This document shows, one piece after another, positions 8,786-16,561 of a stretch of 64,000 bases of DNA (its first letter is position 1; every line of letters starts with the position of its first letter). This DNA comes from Candidatus Aminicenantota bacterium (GTDB taxonomy: Bacteria; Acidobacteriota; Aminicenantia; JAMOAD01). The stretch covers positions 1-64,000 of the forward strand of contig JAMOUT010000079.1 of assembly GCA_027061995.1 (NCBI GenBank), given 5' to 3'. The position numbers and the translations under genes were made by a program. The notes beneath the pieces are model-generated. The model had not been told where the DNA came from, did no database searches, and saw only the letters and a list, made by a program, of their open reading frames with translations.

Positions 8786-9643
8786 TTAAACCTCTTTTTT
8801 AACAGCCCTGACAAGAGAATAAAGATTAAGCATAAAAGTTTCCATCGGTTGATCCATTGCATCTTTTATATCAAATTGTTTTAACATATAATCATTCACT
8901 ATTTCATTTTCGTCCGATCCTTTTAATAATCTTTCTCTGATATTCTCCCCTATCTCTTTTGCTCTATTGTAAGAATTATTTAAAAATTCGGAGACCTCTT
9001 TTTGTTTAAAGGGGGTATTGTGAGGTAAAGCAAGGATATTCATATCAAAAGATTTTATTTTTTCCATGGATTCCAAATATTGGGAGTAAGCTGAGAAAAA
9101 CAGAGGTTTTATCTTTTCGTTTTTTTCAAGTATTCCCGAGGAATCTCCGGCAAAAAGAATTTTATTATTCTCCTCGTAAAAAGAGAGAGAGCATCTTGTA
9201 TGCCCGGGAGTTTCAAAAACTTTTATTTTAAAAGTTCCCGATTCAATAATATCTCCCTCTTTTAATACCCTGTCTATTGTTAATTTTTCATAATCATTGT
9301 ATTTTCTCTCTTTTGTAATTGATTCATTCATCTCTTTAATGAAATCTCTTGCCTGCTTTTTTGAAAAAATTATTTTACTTCTTTCGGAGCCCATAATTTT
9401 AGCATCGGGAAACATCTCTTTTAGAAAAGGGATTCCTCCGCAATGATCATAATGGGAATGAGTTAAAAGGACAATATCAATCTTTTCATCAGGATTAAGA
9501 AATTCTTTAATAAATTTATTCAGAAGATTTACTCTGTCAAGTATCCCCGTATCAATCAGGACATTTTTATCCCCTTTTAAAAGATAAAAAGCAAAAGAGC
9601 CGTCAAAAGAATAATAAAAGTTTTCAAGCAATTGTTTTATCAT
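8786..9643 (-). CDS. MBL-fold metallo-hydrolase
   Basis: A 285-aa metallo-beta-lactamase-fold protein. The zinc-binding motif is intact (THSHYDHCGG); further ligands are expected in TPGHTRCS and the later Asp in FAGDSSG. The start is placed at ATG 9643 because AAGGAG at 9650-9655 (minus strand) lies 6 nt upstream; a longer reading frame from 9682 would overlap comM and lacks such a site. The substrate is unknown; glyoxalase II-like or other thioester and phosphoester hydrolases share the fold. It is the last gene of the mglA-mltD-comM run, 16 nt after comM, and converges with the GH36-like gene. Confidence 0.8.
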   Translation of the reverse strand: MIKQLLENFYYSFDGSFAFYLLKGDKNVLIDTGILDRVNLLNKFIKEFLNPDEKIDIVLLTHSHYDHCGGIPFLKEMFPDAKIMGSERSKIIFSKKQARDFIKEMNESITKERKYNDYEKLTIDRVLKEGDIIESGTFKIKVFETPGHTRCSLSFYEENNKILFAGDSSGILEKNEKIKPLFFSAYSQYLESMEKIKSFDMNILALPHNTPFKQKEVSEFLNNSYNRAKEIGENIRERLLKGSDENEIVNDYMLKQFDIKDAMDQPMETFMLNLYSLVRAVKKEV

Positions 9644-9659
9644 TCGTATCTCCTTATCA

Positions 9660-11174
9660 TTAAAATAATAAACTATCTTCATAAACGCGATATTGAATTG
9701 CCTCTGCGATATGAGATTCTAAAATTCTTTCTTCACCTTCAATATCGGCAATCGTTCTTGATAGTTTTATTATTTTATCATAAGATCGAGCTGAAAGGGA
9801 GAATCTTTCAATCGAATAATTCAAAAGTTTTTTTGAGCTTTCATTAAGATTAACAAATTTTTTAATCTCCTTTTTATTCATTAAGGAGTTTGTTTTAATG
9901 GAATCCCCGAACCTTTGATTTTGAAAATTTCTCGCTTTTTCAACCCTCTTTTTAATTCGTTCGGAAGATTCCCGTTTCTCCGAAGAACTTATCTCCTCCA
10001 CTTTCACTCTCGGCACCTCGATTATTATATCTATCCTGTCAAGAAGAGGTTTTGATAACCTGTTATAGTATCTTTGCCTTATATAATGGGGGCATTCTTC
10101 TCCGCTTATTGTATCTGTGCAGGGATTCATTGCTCCTATTAAAATAAAACGGGAGGGAAATTTGACGCTTGACGAAGCTCTGACTATACTTACCTCTCTG
10201 TCTTCAAGAGGTTGTCTTAAAACTTCAAGAGCACTTCTTTTAAACTCGGGCATCTCATCAAGGAACAAAACTCCATTGTGTGCTAAGCTTACTTCTCCGG
10301 GTGAAGGAGGTTGACCTCCCCCTATAAGACCTATATCCGATATAGTGTGGTGAGGAGATCTGAATGGCCTCTCTTTAATAAAAGGCCTGTTTTCTCCTAA
10401 TCGATTGGCTATACTATATATCCTTGTTGTTTCTATGATTTCATTAAGACTCATCTCAGGTAAAATCGTCGGGATTCTTTTTGCAAGCATGGATTTGCCG
10501 CTTCCGGGAGGACCAACCATCAAAACATTATGTCCTCCTGCCGAAGAGATTTCAAGAGCTCTCTTAACATGATATTGTCCCGCAACTTCCGAGAAATCCA
10601 CATCATATATACTATGAAAATTGTTTTGTCGGCTATAATTATCTTCCTTTTGATATTGAGGGGTGTATTCCCCTTTAAAAAAAGAGACAACCTCTTTTAT
10701 ATTTTTAAAATTTAAGATTTTCAACCCTTTTATAAGAGATGCTTCATTATAATTTTGTTGAGGAATAATAAGAATTTTTTCTTTTGATTTTGCCAAAACT
10801 CCGGCTGAAAGAACTCCATTAACCCTTCTTATCTCCCCTTCCAAAGATAGCTCCCCCATAATTATATAGTCCGACAGGCTTTCCTCTTTTATAATATTTT
10901 GTTCCAAAAGGAGCGATATTGCAATGGGAAGATCAAAATGGGAACCTGTTTTTTTTACATCCGCAGGTGCAAGATTCACTATAATCTTTTTATTCATCGG
11001 AACCCACCCATTGTTTTTCAAAACAGTGCTTACCCTGTCTTTACTTTCTTTAACCGATTTTTCTGGAAGTCCCACTATATTAAAAAAAGGAGAACCTTTT
11101 GAAATATCGGATTCGATTATAACCTCTTTTGCATCAATCCCGTTAAACCAACAACTAAGGACAGAAGAAGACAT
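9660..11174 (-). CDS. comM: ComM/YifB family AAA+ ATPase (Mg chelatase-like)
   Basis: A 504-aa protein with full family architecture: N-terminal Lon-protease-like domain (FFNIVGLPEKSVKESKDRV), AAA+ core with Walker A GPPGSGKS and Walker B FLDEMPEF, and the C-terminal Mg-chelatase domain. ComM is a hexameric helicase that drives branch migration during natural transformation. The window also holds comEC and a RarA-type ATPase, consistent with DNA uptake or recombination functions, though they are not in the same operon. An AGGAGGG precedes the start. The short gap to the lytic transglycosylase gene upstream suggests co-transcription. Confidence 0.93.
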   Translation of the reverse strand: MSSSVLSCWFNGIDAKEVIIESDISKGSPFFNIVGLPEKSVKESKDRVSTVLKNNGWVPMNKKIIVNLAPADVKKTGSHFDLPIAISLLLEQNIIKEESLSDYIIMGELSLEGEIRRVNGVLSAGVLAKSKEKILIIPQQNYNEASLIKGLKILNFKNIKEVVSFFKGEYTPQYQKEDNYSRQNNFHSIYDVDFSEVAGQYHVKRALEISSAGGHNVLMVGPPGSGKSMLAKRIPTILPEMSLNEIIETTRIYSIANRLGENRPFIKERPFRSPHHTISDIGLIGGGQPPSPGEVSLAHNGVLFLDEMPEFKRSALEVLRQPLEDREVSIVRASSSVKFPSRFILIGAMNPCTDTISGEECPHYIRQRYYNRLSKPLLDRIDIIIEVPRVKVEEISSSEKRESSERIKKRVEKARNFQNQRFGDSIKTNSLMNKKEIKKFVNLNESSKKLLNYSIERFSLSARSYDKIIKLSRTIADIEGEERILESHIAEAIQYRVYEDSLLF

Positions 11175-11187
11175 ATCCTTAACCCTC

Positions 11188-12753
11188 CTAAAAATATATG
11201 ATTAATTTATCCCCCGGGAAAATTCTATTTGAAAAAAGATTATTCCATTGTCTTATTTTTCTAACGGAGATATTATACCTTCTTGAAATTTTGTATAAAG
11301 AATCCCCTTTTTTAACCCTGTAAAAAATCGCTTTTTTATTTAATTTTCTATAATTTAATTTTCTTGAAATTTTCCTGTATTTGATAGTTCCCGGAGAAGT
11401 GATAATAAGGATTCTACCCGGCCTTATAATGTTTGATCTTAAATTATTAGCGGATTTTAAAGCCCTTACCGACACATTATATTTTCTTGCTATTCTATAT
11501 AGCGTTTCCCCCCTTTTAACACGGTGTTCAACCCAATAAATCCTTTTTTTAATCGGAAGTTTTTTTAGTGTCAATAGTTTTTCTTCCGGAATATCCTTAG
11601 GAACTTTTATCTCGTATTCTTTCAAGAAATAAGGTGTGATTGTTCTTAATAATTCGGGATTATATTTTTTTATGGTTGAATAAGAGATTCCCAGTTTTTT
11701 TGATACAATTCTTAAATCAACCGGGGAGGGAATTTTTACTTTTTTATACTCAATTTCATTTAAAGAGGGAAAATCAATATTAAATCTTTGAGGATCTTTT
11801 ACTATAATCACAAGCGCGAGAAAAGCGGGAACATAATTTCTTGTTTCTCTTTTCAAATATCTTGTCCTCGAAAGATGCATAAAATCATTGACCTTTGTTC
11901 GTCTGAGAGCTCTGTCAACTCTACCCTCTCCCGCATTATATGCTGCAAGAGCGAGATACCAATCTCCGTATTTTTCATAAAGATGTTTTAATAATCTTGC
12001 GGCAGCATCCGTAGCTTTTTCAGGATTATACCTTTCATCCAACCACCAATTTACTTTTAAACCATAAAGAAGAGCTGTTGATCTCATAAATTGCCATAAT
12101 CCTTTAGCTCTGGCTCTTGAAACCGCTTTAATTTTAAAATTACTCTCAAGAAGAGGCAGGTAAGCAATCTCTTCAGGTATATTATATTTTTTTAAAACTT
12201 TGAAAATCATGGGGAGATATTCTATTCCCCTTTTTAAACCCATCTCCAAAGAGTTCTTTTTTCTTTCCGTATATACTTTAATGAATTGAGAAACATTATC
12301 ATTGATAATTATCGGTATATTATATTTGATTTTTTTTATCTCTTTTTCCACTGTTTGTTTTATTCGTATCGTTTCCTTGGGAGAAATCTTTTCCAAAGAA
12401 CTGCTGTCAGGGAAAAGTTCCGTAATATTGTTTTCATCTATTGAATCCTCTATTTCCGAAGCTTTTTCAATTATCTCCTCTGTTTTGATTTTAAACTCGG
12501 CTTTTTCTTTTATTTCGGCGGGAACATCAAAAAAAAGATAAACCGCTTTATCTAAAAATATTCTTCCTTCGGTTATCTTTCCTTCGTCAATATTTTTTTG
12601 CGCTTTATTTATTAATTCAAGAGCTTTTTTGTATATAACAGAGATATCTTCATTAAGAGTTAAACTTTCGGAAGATTTTGTCTTTTGCAGTGAAATACAT
12701 CCGTTTAGGAATAATAAAAATATTATTAGAAAGATAGGTTTTATATTTTTCAT
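11188..12753 (-). CDS. MltD-like membrane-bound lytic transglycosylase with two LysM domains
   Basis: A 521-aa lipoprotein: hydrophobic 7-17 and a lipobox ending at Cys19. A helical region (30-190) is followed by the SLT catalytic domain with LLESNF (Glu203 as catalytic acid), GLWQFM (218-223) and AAYNAGEGRV (270-279). A LysM-like segment near 345-385 and two clear C-terminal LysM domains (about 408-452 and 478-520) bind peptidoglycan. It cleaves murein with formation of anhydro-muramyl ends, probably at the inner face of the outer membrane. Its ATG overlaps the stop of the MglA gene (ATGA at 12750-12753), so the two are translationally coupled, an unusual pairing. Confidence 0.92.
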   Translation of the reverse strand: MKNIKPIFLIIFLLFLNGCISLQKTKSSESLTLNEDISVIYKKALELINKAQKNIDEGKITEGRIFLDKAVYLFFDVPAEIKEKAEFKIKTEEIIEKASEIEDSIDENNITELFPDSSSLEKISPKETIRIKQTVEKEIKKIKYNIPIIINDNVSQFIKVYTERKKNSLEMGLKRGIEYLPMIFKVLKKYNIPEEIAYLPLLESNFKIKAVSRARAKGLWQFMRSTALLYGLKVNWWLDERYNPEKATDAAARLLKHLYEKYGDWYLALAAYNAGEGRVDRALRRTKVNDFMHLSRTRYLKRETRNYVPAFLALVIIVKDPQRFNIDFPSLNEIEYKKVKIPSPVDLRIVSKKLGISYSTIKKYNPELLRTITPYFLKEYEIKVPKDIPEEKLLTLKKLPIKKRIYWVEHRVKRGETLYRIARKYNVSVRALKSANNLRSNIIRPGRILIITSPGTIKYRKISRKLNYRKLNKKAIFYRVKKGDSLYKISRRYNISVRKIRQWNNLFSNRIFPGDKLIIYF

Positions 12754-14000
12754 TTGATATCAATATCAACTTTTAATGATAATATGGCACCATTTATGAT
12801 TTTGTTTTTTGAAATTTTCCATTTTTTTATTAAATCTCCCTCCTGATTTATAAACTGGATATAGATATGAGAGGAATCAATAATTTTCTCAGAAGGAATT
12901 TTCAAAGACAAATTTTTTTCTATTAAATTCTTCCCGTTTTCCATAGGAAGCTCTTTTGTCTTTTTATCTTTTGCCGATTGTTCCTCTTGCTCTTCACTAA
13001 CTTTATTTTTCTCTTCTTTTGTTCTTATGTTCTCCGCTTCTTCCCCTTTTTTATTTTTTTCTTCCTTTTTGATCTCCGTCTCTTCCTGTTCGGAACTCGC
13101 ATTTTCTATCTTATCGTTTGTATTATTTTCGTTTGTTTTTTGTTCAACCTCCATAGCAGTCCTTTCCTCAGACGGCTCTTCTTCAATATCTTCATCTATC
13201 ACCTCTATTTCTTCTGTTTCTGTCTCTATATCCTCTTCAAGCTCAAGTTCGCCCTCTATCTCCATCTCCTCTTCTATTTCAAGTTTTCCTTCTATCTCAG
13301 TTTTTCTTTCAGTTTCAGCCTGTTTTTCTTCATCTTTTGTTTCTTTTTTACTTTTTTCCTCGTTTTTATTGTCAGGTCCAGTTGACTCTTGAGGCTCCTG
13401 TAAATAATCTCCGAAAACTTCCTCTTTAACAGAATGGAGAGTTAAACGGGTTATCTCTCTTAATGTTTCAAGCACCCCTTTTCCTTTAACTGCCACAGCT
13501 TCAAAATAAGTTTTATTAGAAGGGTTAAGCCTCTTATTCAGTTCTTCAACCGGTAAAATATTGTTTAAATCCCTTTTATTGAACTGGAAAACGAGAGGTA
13601 TCTTATCAATTAAGATATTATTGAATTCAAGGTTTTCCAACATGTTTTTGTAATTTTGAATATTCGCTTCAAGAAGAGGCTCCTGAGAATCCACTACAAA
13701 AACAATGCCATCCACACCTTTTAAAACGAGTTTTCTTGTTGTATTATAATGAACTTGTCCGGGGACAGTGTAAAGTTGAAGTTTTGTTGTAAAACCTCTT
13801 ATTTTACCCACTTCCATAGGGAGAAGATCAAAAAAGAGTGTTCTTTCGGTGTCAGTATCCAAACTTACAAGTTCGCCCCTGAAACTTTTATCGGTTTTTT
13901 TATAGATATATTGCAGATTTGTAGTTTTTCCACTTAATCCGGGGCCATAATATACAATTTTAACACTTATCTCTTTTGTCGAATAATTTATAAATACCAC
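12750..14000 (-). CDS. MglA-type polarity GTPase with a long acidic C-terminal extension
   Basis: A 416-aa protein. Residues 1-197 are a complete MglA-like small GTPase: MVFINYSTKEISVKIVYYGP, P-loop GPGLSGKT (19-26), TVPGQ (78-82) as switch II, and NKRD (141-144). Known MglA proteins are about 195 aa and switch cell polarity and motility with MglB. Here a Glu/Lys-rich low-complexity region (201-355) and a ~58-residue beta-like tail (358-416, SSHIYIQFINQEGDLIKKW) follow. The start is GTG; alignment with MglA N-termini fits exactly. No Shine-Dalgarno exists and a promoter sits directly upstream. No mglB is visible in the window. Confidence 0.88.
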   Translation of the reverse strand: MVFINYSTKEISVKIVYYGPGLSGKTTNLQYIYKKTDKSFRGELVSLDTDTERTLFFDLLPMEVGKIRGFTTKLQLYTVPGQVHYNTTRKLVLKGVDGIVFVVDSQEPLLEANIQNYKNMLENLEFNNILIDKIPLVFQFNKRDLNNILPVEELNKRLNPSNKTYFEAVAVKGKGVLETLREITRLTLHSVKEEVFGDYLQEPQESTGPDNKNEEKSKKETKDEEKQAETERKTEIEGKLEIEEEMEIEGELELEEDIETETEEIEVIDEDIEEEPSEERTAMEVEQKTNENNTNDKIENASSEQEETEIKKEEKNKKGEEAENIRTKEEKNKVSEEQEEQSAKDKKTKELPMENGKNLIEKNLSLKIPSEKIIDSSHIYIQFINQEGDLIKKWKISKNKIINGAILSLKVDIDIK

Positions 14001-14006
14001 AAAACA

Positions 14007-14035
14007 AGAATATCAGACTTTAAAAAATGTGTCAA
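14007..14035 (-). promoter_or_regulatory. Promoter placing transcription start at the mglA GTG
   Basis: On the minus strand TTGACA (14035-14030), a 17-nt spacer and TATTCT (14012-14007) are followed after 6 nt by the GTG start at 14000. Transcription would begin at or next to the start codon, predicting a leaderless mRNA for the mglA-mltD-comM operon. Confidence 0.7.
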
Positions 14036-14130
14036 GTTTTTTATTCGATTTTCAGGGTTCTCAAAACCTAATATAGAAATTATCGCTTATTTAAGGTATA
14101 ATAAAAAATCGTTTCATTAGGAGGGATAAA

Positions 14131-14922
14131 ATGGAGATTATAATTAAAAAAGATAAAGAAGAGATAGCGGAAGAGATTATTAATCGAATTAAAGAACTTA
14201 TCAAGAAAAAAAGGCATCCTGTCATAGGTCTTCCGACCGGAAATACTCCGAAAATCATATATAAAAAAATGATAGAAGAATATGAGAAAAAGAACATTGA
14301 TTTTTCCGATATTGTAATTTTCGCACTTGATGAATATCTCGGCATTCATCTTGATCACCCTGCCTCAACAAGAGAGTATTTTAGAAAAAACCTTCTCAAC
14401 CATATAAATGTAAAAGAGGAAAACCTTTATTTTATTAACGGAACTCCGGACAATATTGAAGAGGAATGCAGAAAAGTTGAGGAAAATATCAGAGATAGAG
14501 GGGGAATAGATTTTGTGATTCTCGGACTCGGTCAAGACGGGCATATAAGTTTTAATGAACCCGGCTCTTCTCTTACTTCAAGAACAAGGGTAAAACCACT
14601 AACACAATCAACCATAAAACATTTGAGTCAATTTTTCGGAAACGAGGAAAAAACCCCGCGATTCTGTATAACTTTTGGTCTCGGAACAATTATGGATGCT
14701 AAAGAGATAGCCCTTATTGCTTATGGTTATCATAAAGCTGTTGCAATAAAGAAATGTGTCGAAGGACCCATATCAGCCTCTTTTCCGGGTTCAATTGTTC
14801 AAATGCACCCCAAAGCAAAAATTTTCCTTGATGATGAATCAGCGAATTTATTAGATGAAAAAGAATATTATAAATGGGCATATGAGAACAAACATAAGAT
14901 GTTCGATTATCTCAATAAATAA
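14131..14922 (+). CDS. nagB: Glucosamine-6-phosphate deaminase
   Basis: A 263-aa protein of normal NagB length. It converts glucosamine-6-phosphate to fructose-6-phosphate and ammonia. Motifs: GLPTGNTP (33-40) for phosphate binding, DEY (67-69), and GLGQDGHISFNEP with the catalytic Asp136, His138 and Glu143. An AGGAGGG sits 6-12 nt before the ATG, and a TATAAT at 14097-14102 is the likely -10 box. It heads a tight three-gene run with a small membrane protein and an EndoQ-like protein. Its closeness to a lytic transglycosylase operon fits amino-sugar recycling, but no nagA or nagK is present. Confidence 0.95.
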   Translation: MEIIIKKDKEEIAEEIINRIKELIKKKRHPVIGLPTGNTPKIIYKKMIEEYEKKNIDFSDIVIFALDEYLGIHLDHPASTREYFRKNLLNHINVKEENLYFINGTPDNIEEECRKVEENIRDRGGIDFVILGLGQDGHISFNEPGSSLTSRTRVKPLTQSTIKHLSQFFGNEEKTPRFCITFGLGTIMDAKEIALIAYGYHKAVAIKKCVEGPISASFPGSIVQMHPKAKIFLDDESANLLDEKEYYKWAYENKHKMFDYLNK

Positions 14923-14924
14923 AC

Positions 14925-15386
14925 ATGGACACTATTTTAATAGAGATTAGATCGGTTCTAACGGTTGATTTGATTTTAAAAAACTTTCCCGAATTAAAAT
15001 CCAAAAAAAAATTTATTCAAAAAGGGCTTGATATTGTTAAAGTGAAAACACCTAAGATTTATCGCTATTTATCAAAGGAAAATGCTATTATTAACTTAAG
15101 AAAATATAAAATAATTATAGAGCATGACCCCGGAATAAAACAGAAAGAGATAAGAAAAATATTGAATTATTGGATTAAAAGGGCTAAAATAAAAAGGATG
15201 TTTTTGTCATTTGTGGAATTACTAATTATCCCTTTTACCGCAATATTAACCCCTATACCGGGACCCAATTTTATTTTTTACGCTGTTTTTCTTCTATTTT
15301 ATTTTCATGTATCGGGGTATCTCTCTTTGAGAAAAATCAGAGTTGAAGATTTAAACATTGAGTTTGATGAAAAAAAATTATGTTGA
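14925..15386 (+). CDS. Small membrane protein, possibly mitochondrial K+/H+ exchange-related family
   Basis: A 153-aa protein that I do not firmly recognise. The first ~95 residues are basic and helical; residues ~97-130 are hydrophobic (SFVELLIIPFTAILTPIPGPNF, continuing to FYAVFLLFYFHVSGYLS), giving one or two membrane segments. The Pro-Gly-Pro motif followed by aromatic residues resembles the mitochondrial K+-H+ exchange-related family (Mit_KHE1), which has distant bacterial members; this is recalled resemblance, not a search result. It starts 2 nt after nagB and its end overlaps the EndoQ-like gene by 20 nt, so it is part of the same operon. There is no ribosome-binding site of its own beyond the coupling. 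Confidence 0.55.
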   Translation: MDTILIEIRSVLTVDLILKNFPELKSKKKFIQKGLDIVKVKTPKIYRYLSKENAIINLRKYKIIIEHDPGIKQKEIRKILNYWIKRAKIKRMFLSFVELLIIPFTAILTPIPGPNFIFYAVFLLFYFHVSGYLSLRKIRVEDLNIEFDEKKLC

Positions 15387-16560
15387 TTTGCATATACACT
15401 CCCCTTTTTCTCTTGCCACATCAAAAAAGATGGATGTGGATAATCTTGAAATTATGGCTATTAAAAAAGGGATTGATATTCTTGCAACGGGGGATATCTT
15501 TCATCCCGAATGGCAGAATATTTTAAAAACAAAATTAGTGGAAAAAAAAGACGGGTTTCACAAACTTAAAGACGGTAAAACAAATTTTATCCTTTCGGGA
15601 GAAGTCTCTCTCGTTTTCGGAGAGGTGGGAAAAAAGAAAAAAGTTCATGTTTTGATTTTATGCAAAGACTTTGCGGAAACAGAAAAACTGACTAAGATAT
15701 TTTCGGCATACGGTAAGCTTAAATCAAACGGAAGACCTTTTTTAAAAATGAGCCTTAAACAATTATCCGATTATATAGAAAAAGAGACTAAGGATTGTTT
15801 TATAATAGCAGCTCATATTTGGACACCCCATTATTCCCTTTTCGGTTCAAAGTCCGGATTTAATTCTTTGGAAGAAGCTTTTGAAGGAAAGCCCACCGAT
15901 AGGTTAATTGCCATGGAAACGGGGTTATCTTCCGACCCACCTATGAATCGGCTTGTTAAAGATGTAATGAGATACACGCTTGTATCAAATTCCGACTCTC
16001 ACTCTCCTCTGAAAATAGGAAGAGAAGTGAATGTTTTTCAAAACATCTCCTCTTTTGATACATTGATAAAAAGTATAAAAACAGGAAAAAATTTTTTATA
16101 TACAATAGAGTTTTTCCCGGAAGAGGGAAAATATTTTTATGACGGGCATAGAAAATGTAGTGTTTCTCTTCATCCCGAACAAACTTTTAAACGAAAAACG
16201 ATTTGCCCTGTTTGCGGAAAAAAATTAACGGTCGGTGTTTTAAACAGGGTTTACGAACTGTCAAAAATACACGGAGAATTCAAGGGTGAAACAATCCCTT
16301 TTAAATATTCCGTTCCCCTTATAGAAATTATAGCTGCTGTTTTAAAAAGGAAAGATAATTCCCCAGTTGTTTTAAGAGAATACTATGCTCTGTTGGATAA
16401 AATAGGCAAAGAGTTTTATATTCTTGAAGAAGCGGAATTTGACTTGATTAAAAAATATTCGGGAGAGATGCTTGCAAAATCCATTACCGCTCTTAGAGAA
16501 AACAGAGTCAAAAGAATACCCGGATTTGACGGACAATATGGTAAAATTATTTTTGAATAG
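15367..16560 (+). CDS. Endonuclease Q-like PHP-domain protein
   Basis: A 397-aa protein. An N-terminal PHP domain starts DLHIHSPFS (His9, His11), with later metal ligands in GEVS, AAHIWTPH and SNSDSHS. A C-terminal Cys cluster (a Cys, then CPVCGKKL) looks like the zinc-binding part found in EndoQ. Archaeal and some bacterial EndoQ enzymes nick DNA 5' of deaminated bases such as uracil and hypoxanthine; activity here is inferred from domain order. ATG 15367 is chosen because it begins the conserved DLHIHS segment directly; an in-frame TTG at 15358 is possible. It overlaps the upstream gene and converges with the binding-protein gene. Confidence 0.78.
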   Translation: MKKNYVDLHIHSPFSLATSKKMDVDNLEIMAIKKGIDILATGDIFHPEWQNILKTKLVEKKDGFHKLKDGKTNFILSGEVSLVFGEVGKKKKVHVLILCKDFAETEKLTKIFSAYGKLKSNGRPFLKMSLKQLSDYIEKETKDCFIIAAHIWTPHYSLFGSKSGFNSLEEAFEGKPTDRLIAMETGLSSDPPMNRLVKDVMRYTLVSNSDSHSPLKIGREVNVFQNISSFDTLIKSIKTGKNFLYTIEFFPEEGKYFYDGHRKCSVSLHPEQTFKRKTICPVCGKKLTVGVLNRVYELSKIHGEFKGETIPFKYSVPLIEIIAAVLKRKDNSPVVLREYYALLDKIGKEFYILEEAEFDLIKKYSGEMLAKSITALRENRVKRIPGFDGQYGKIIFE

Positions 16561-16561
16561 A

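Noticed and set aside
9644-9682. Longer N-terminus for the MBL hydrolase
   Set aside because: It would overlap comM, while AAGGAG lies at ideal distance before ATG 9643.
12978-13392. Two overlapping Ser- and Phe-rich frames on the plus strand
   Set aside because: They are antisense to the Glu/Lys-rich linker of the MglA protein; the composition is the direct complement of that low-complexity coding region.
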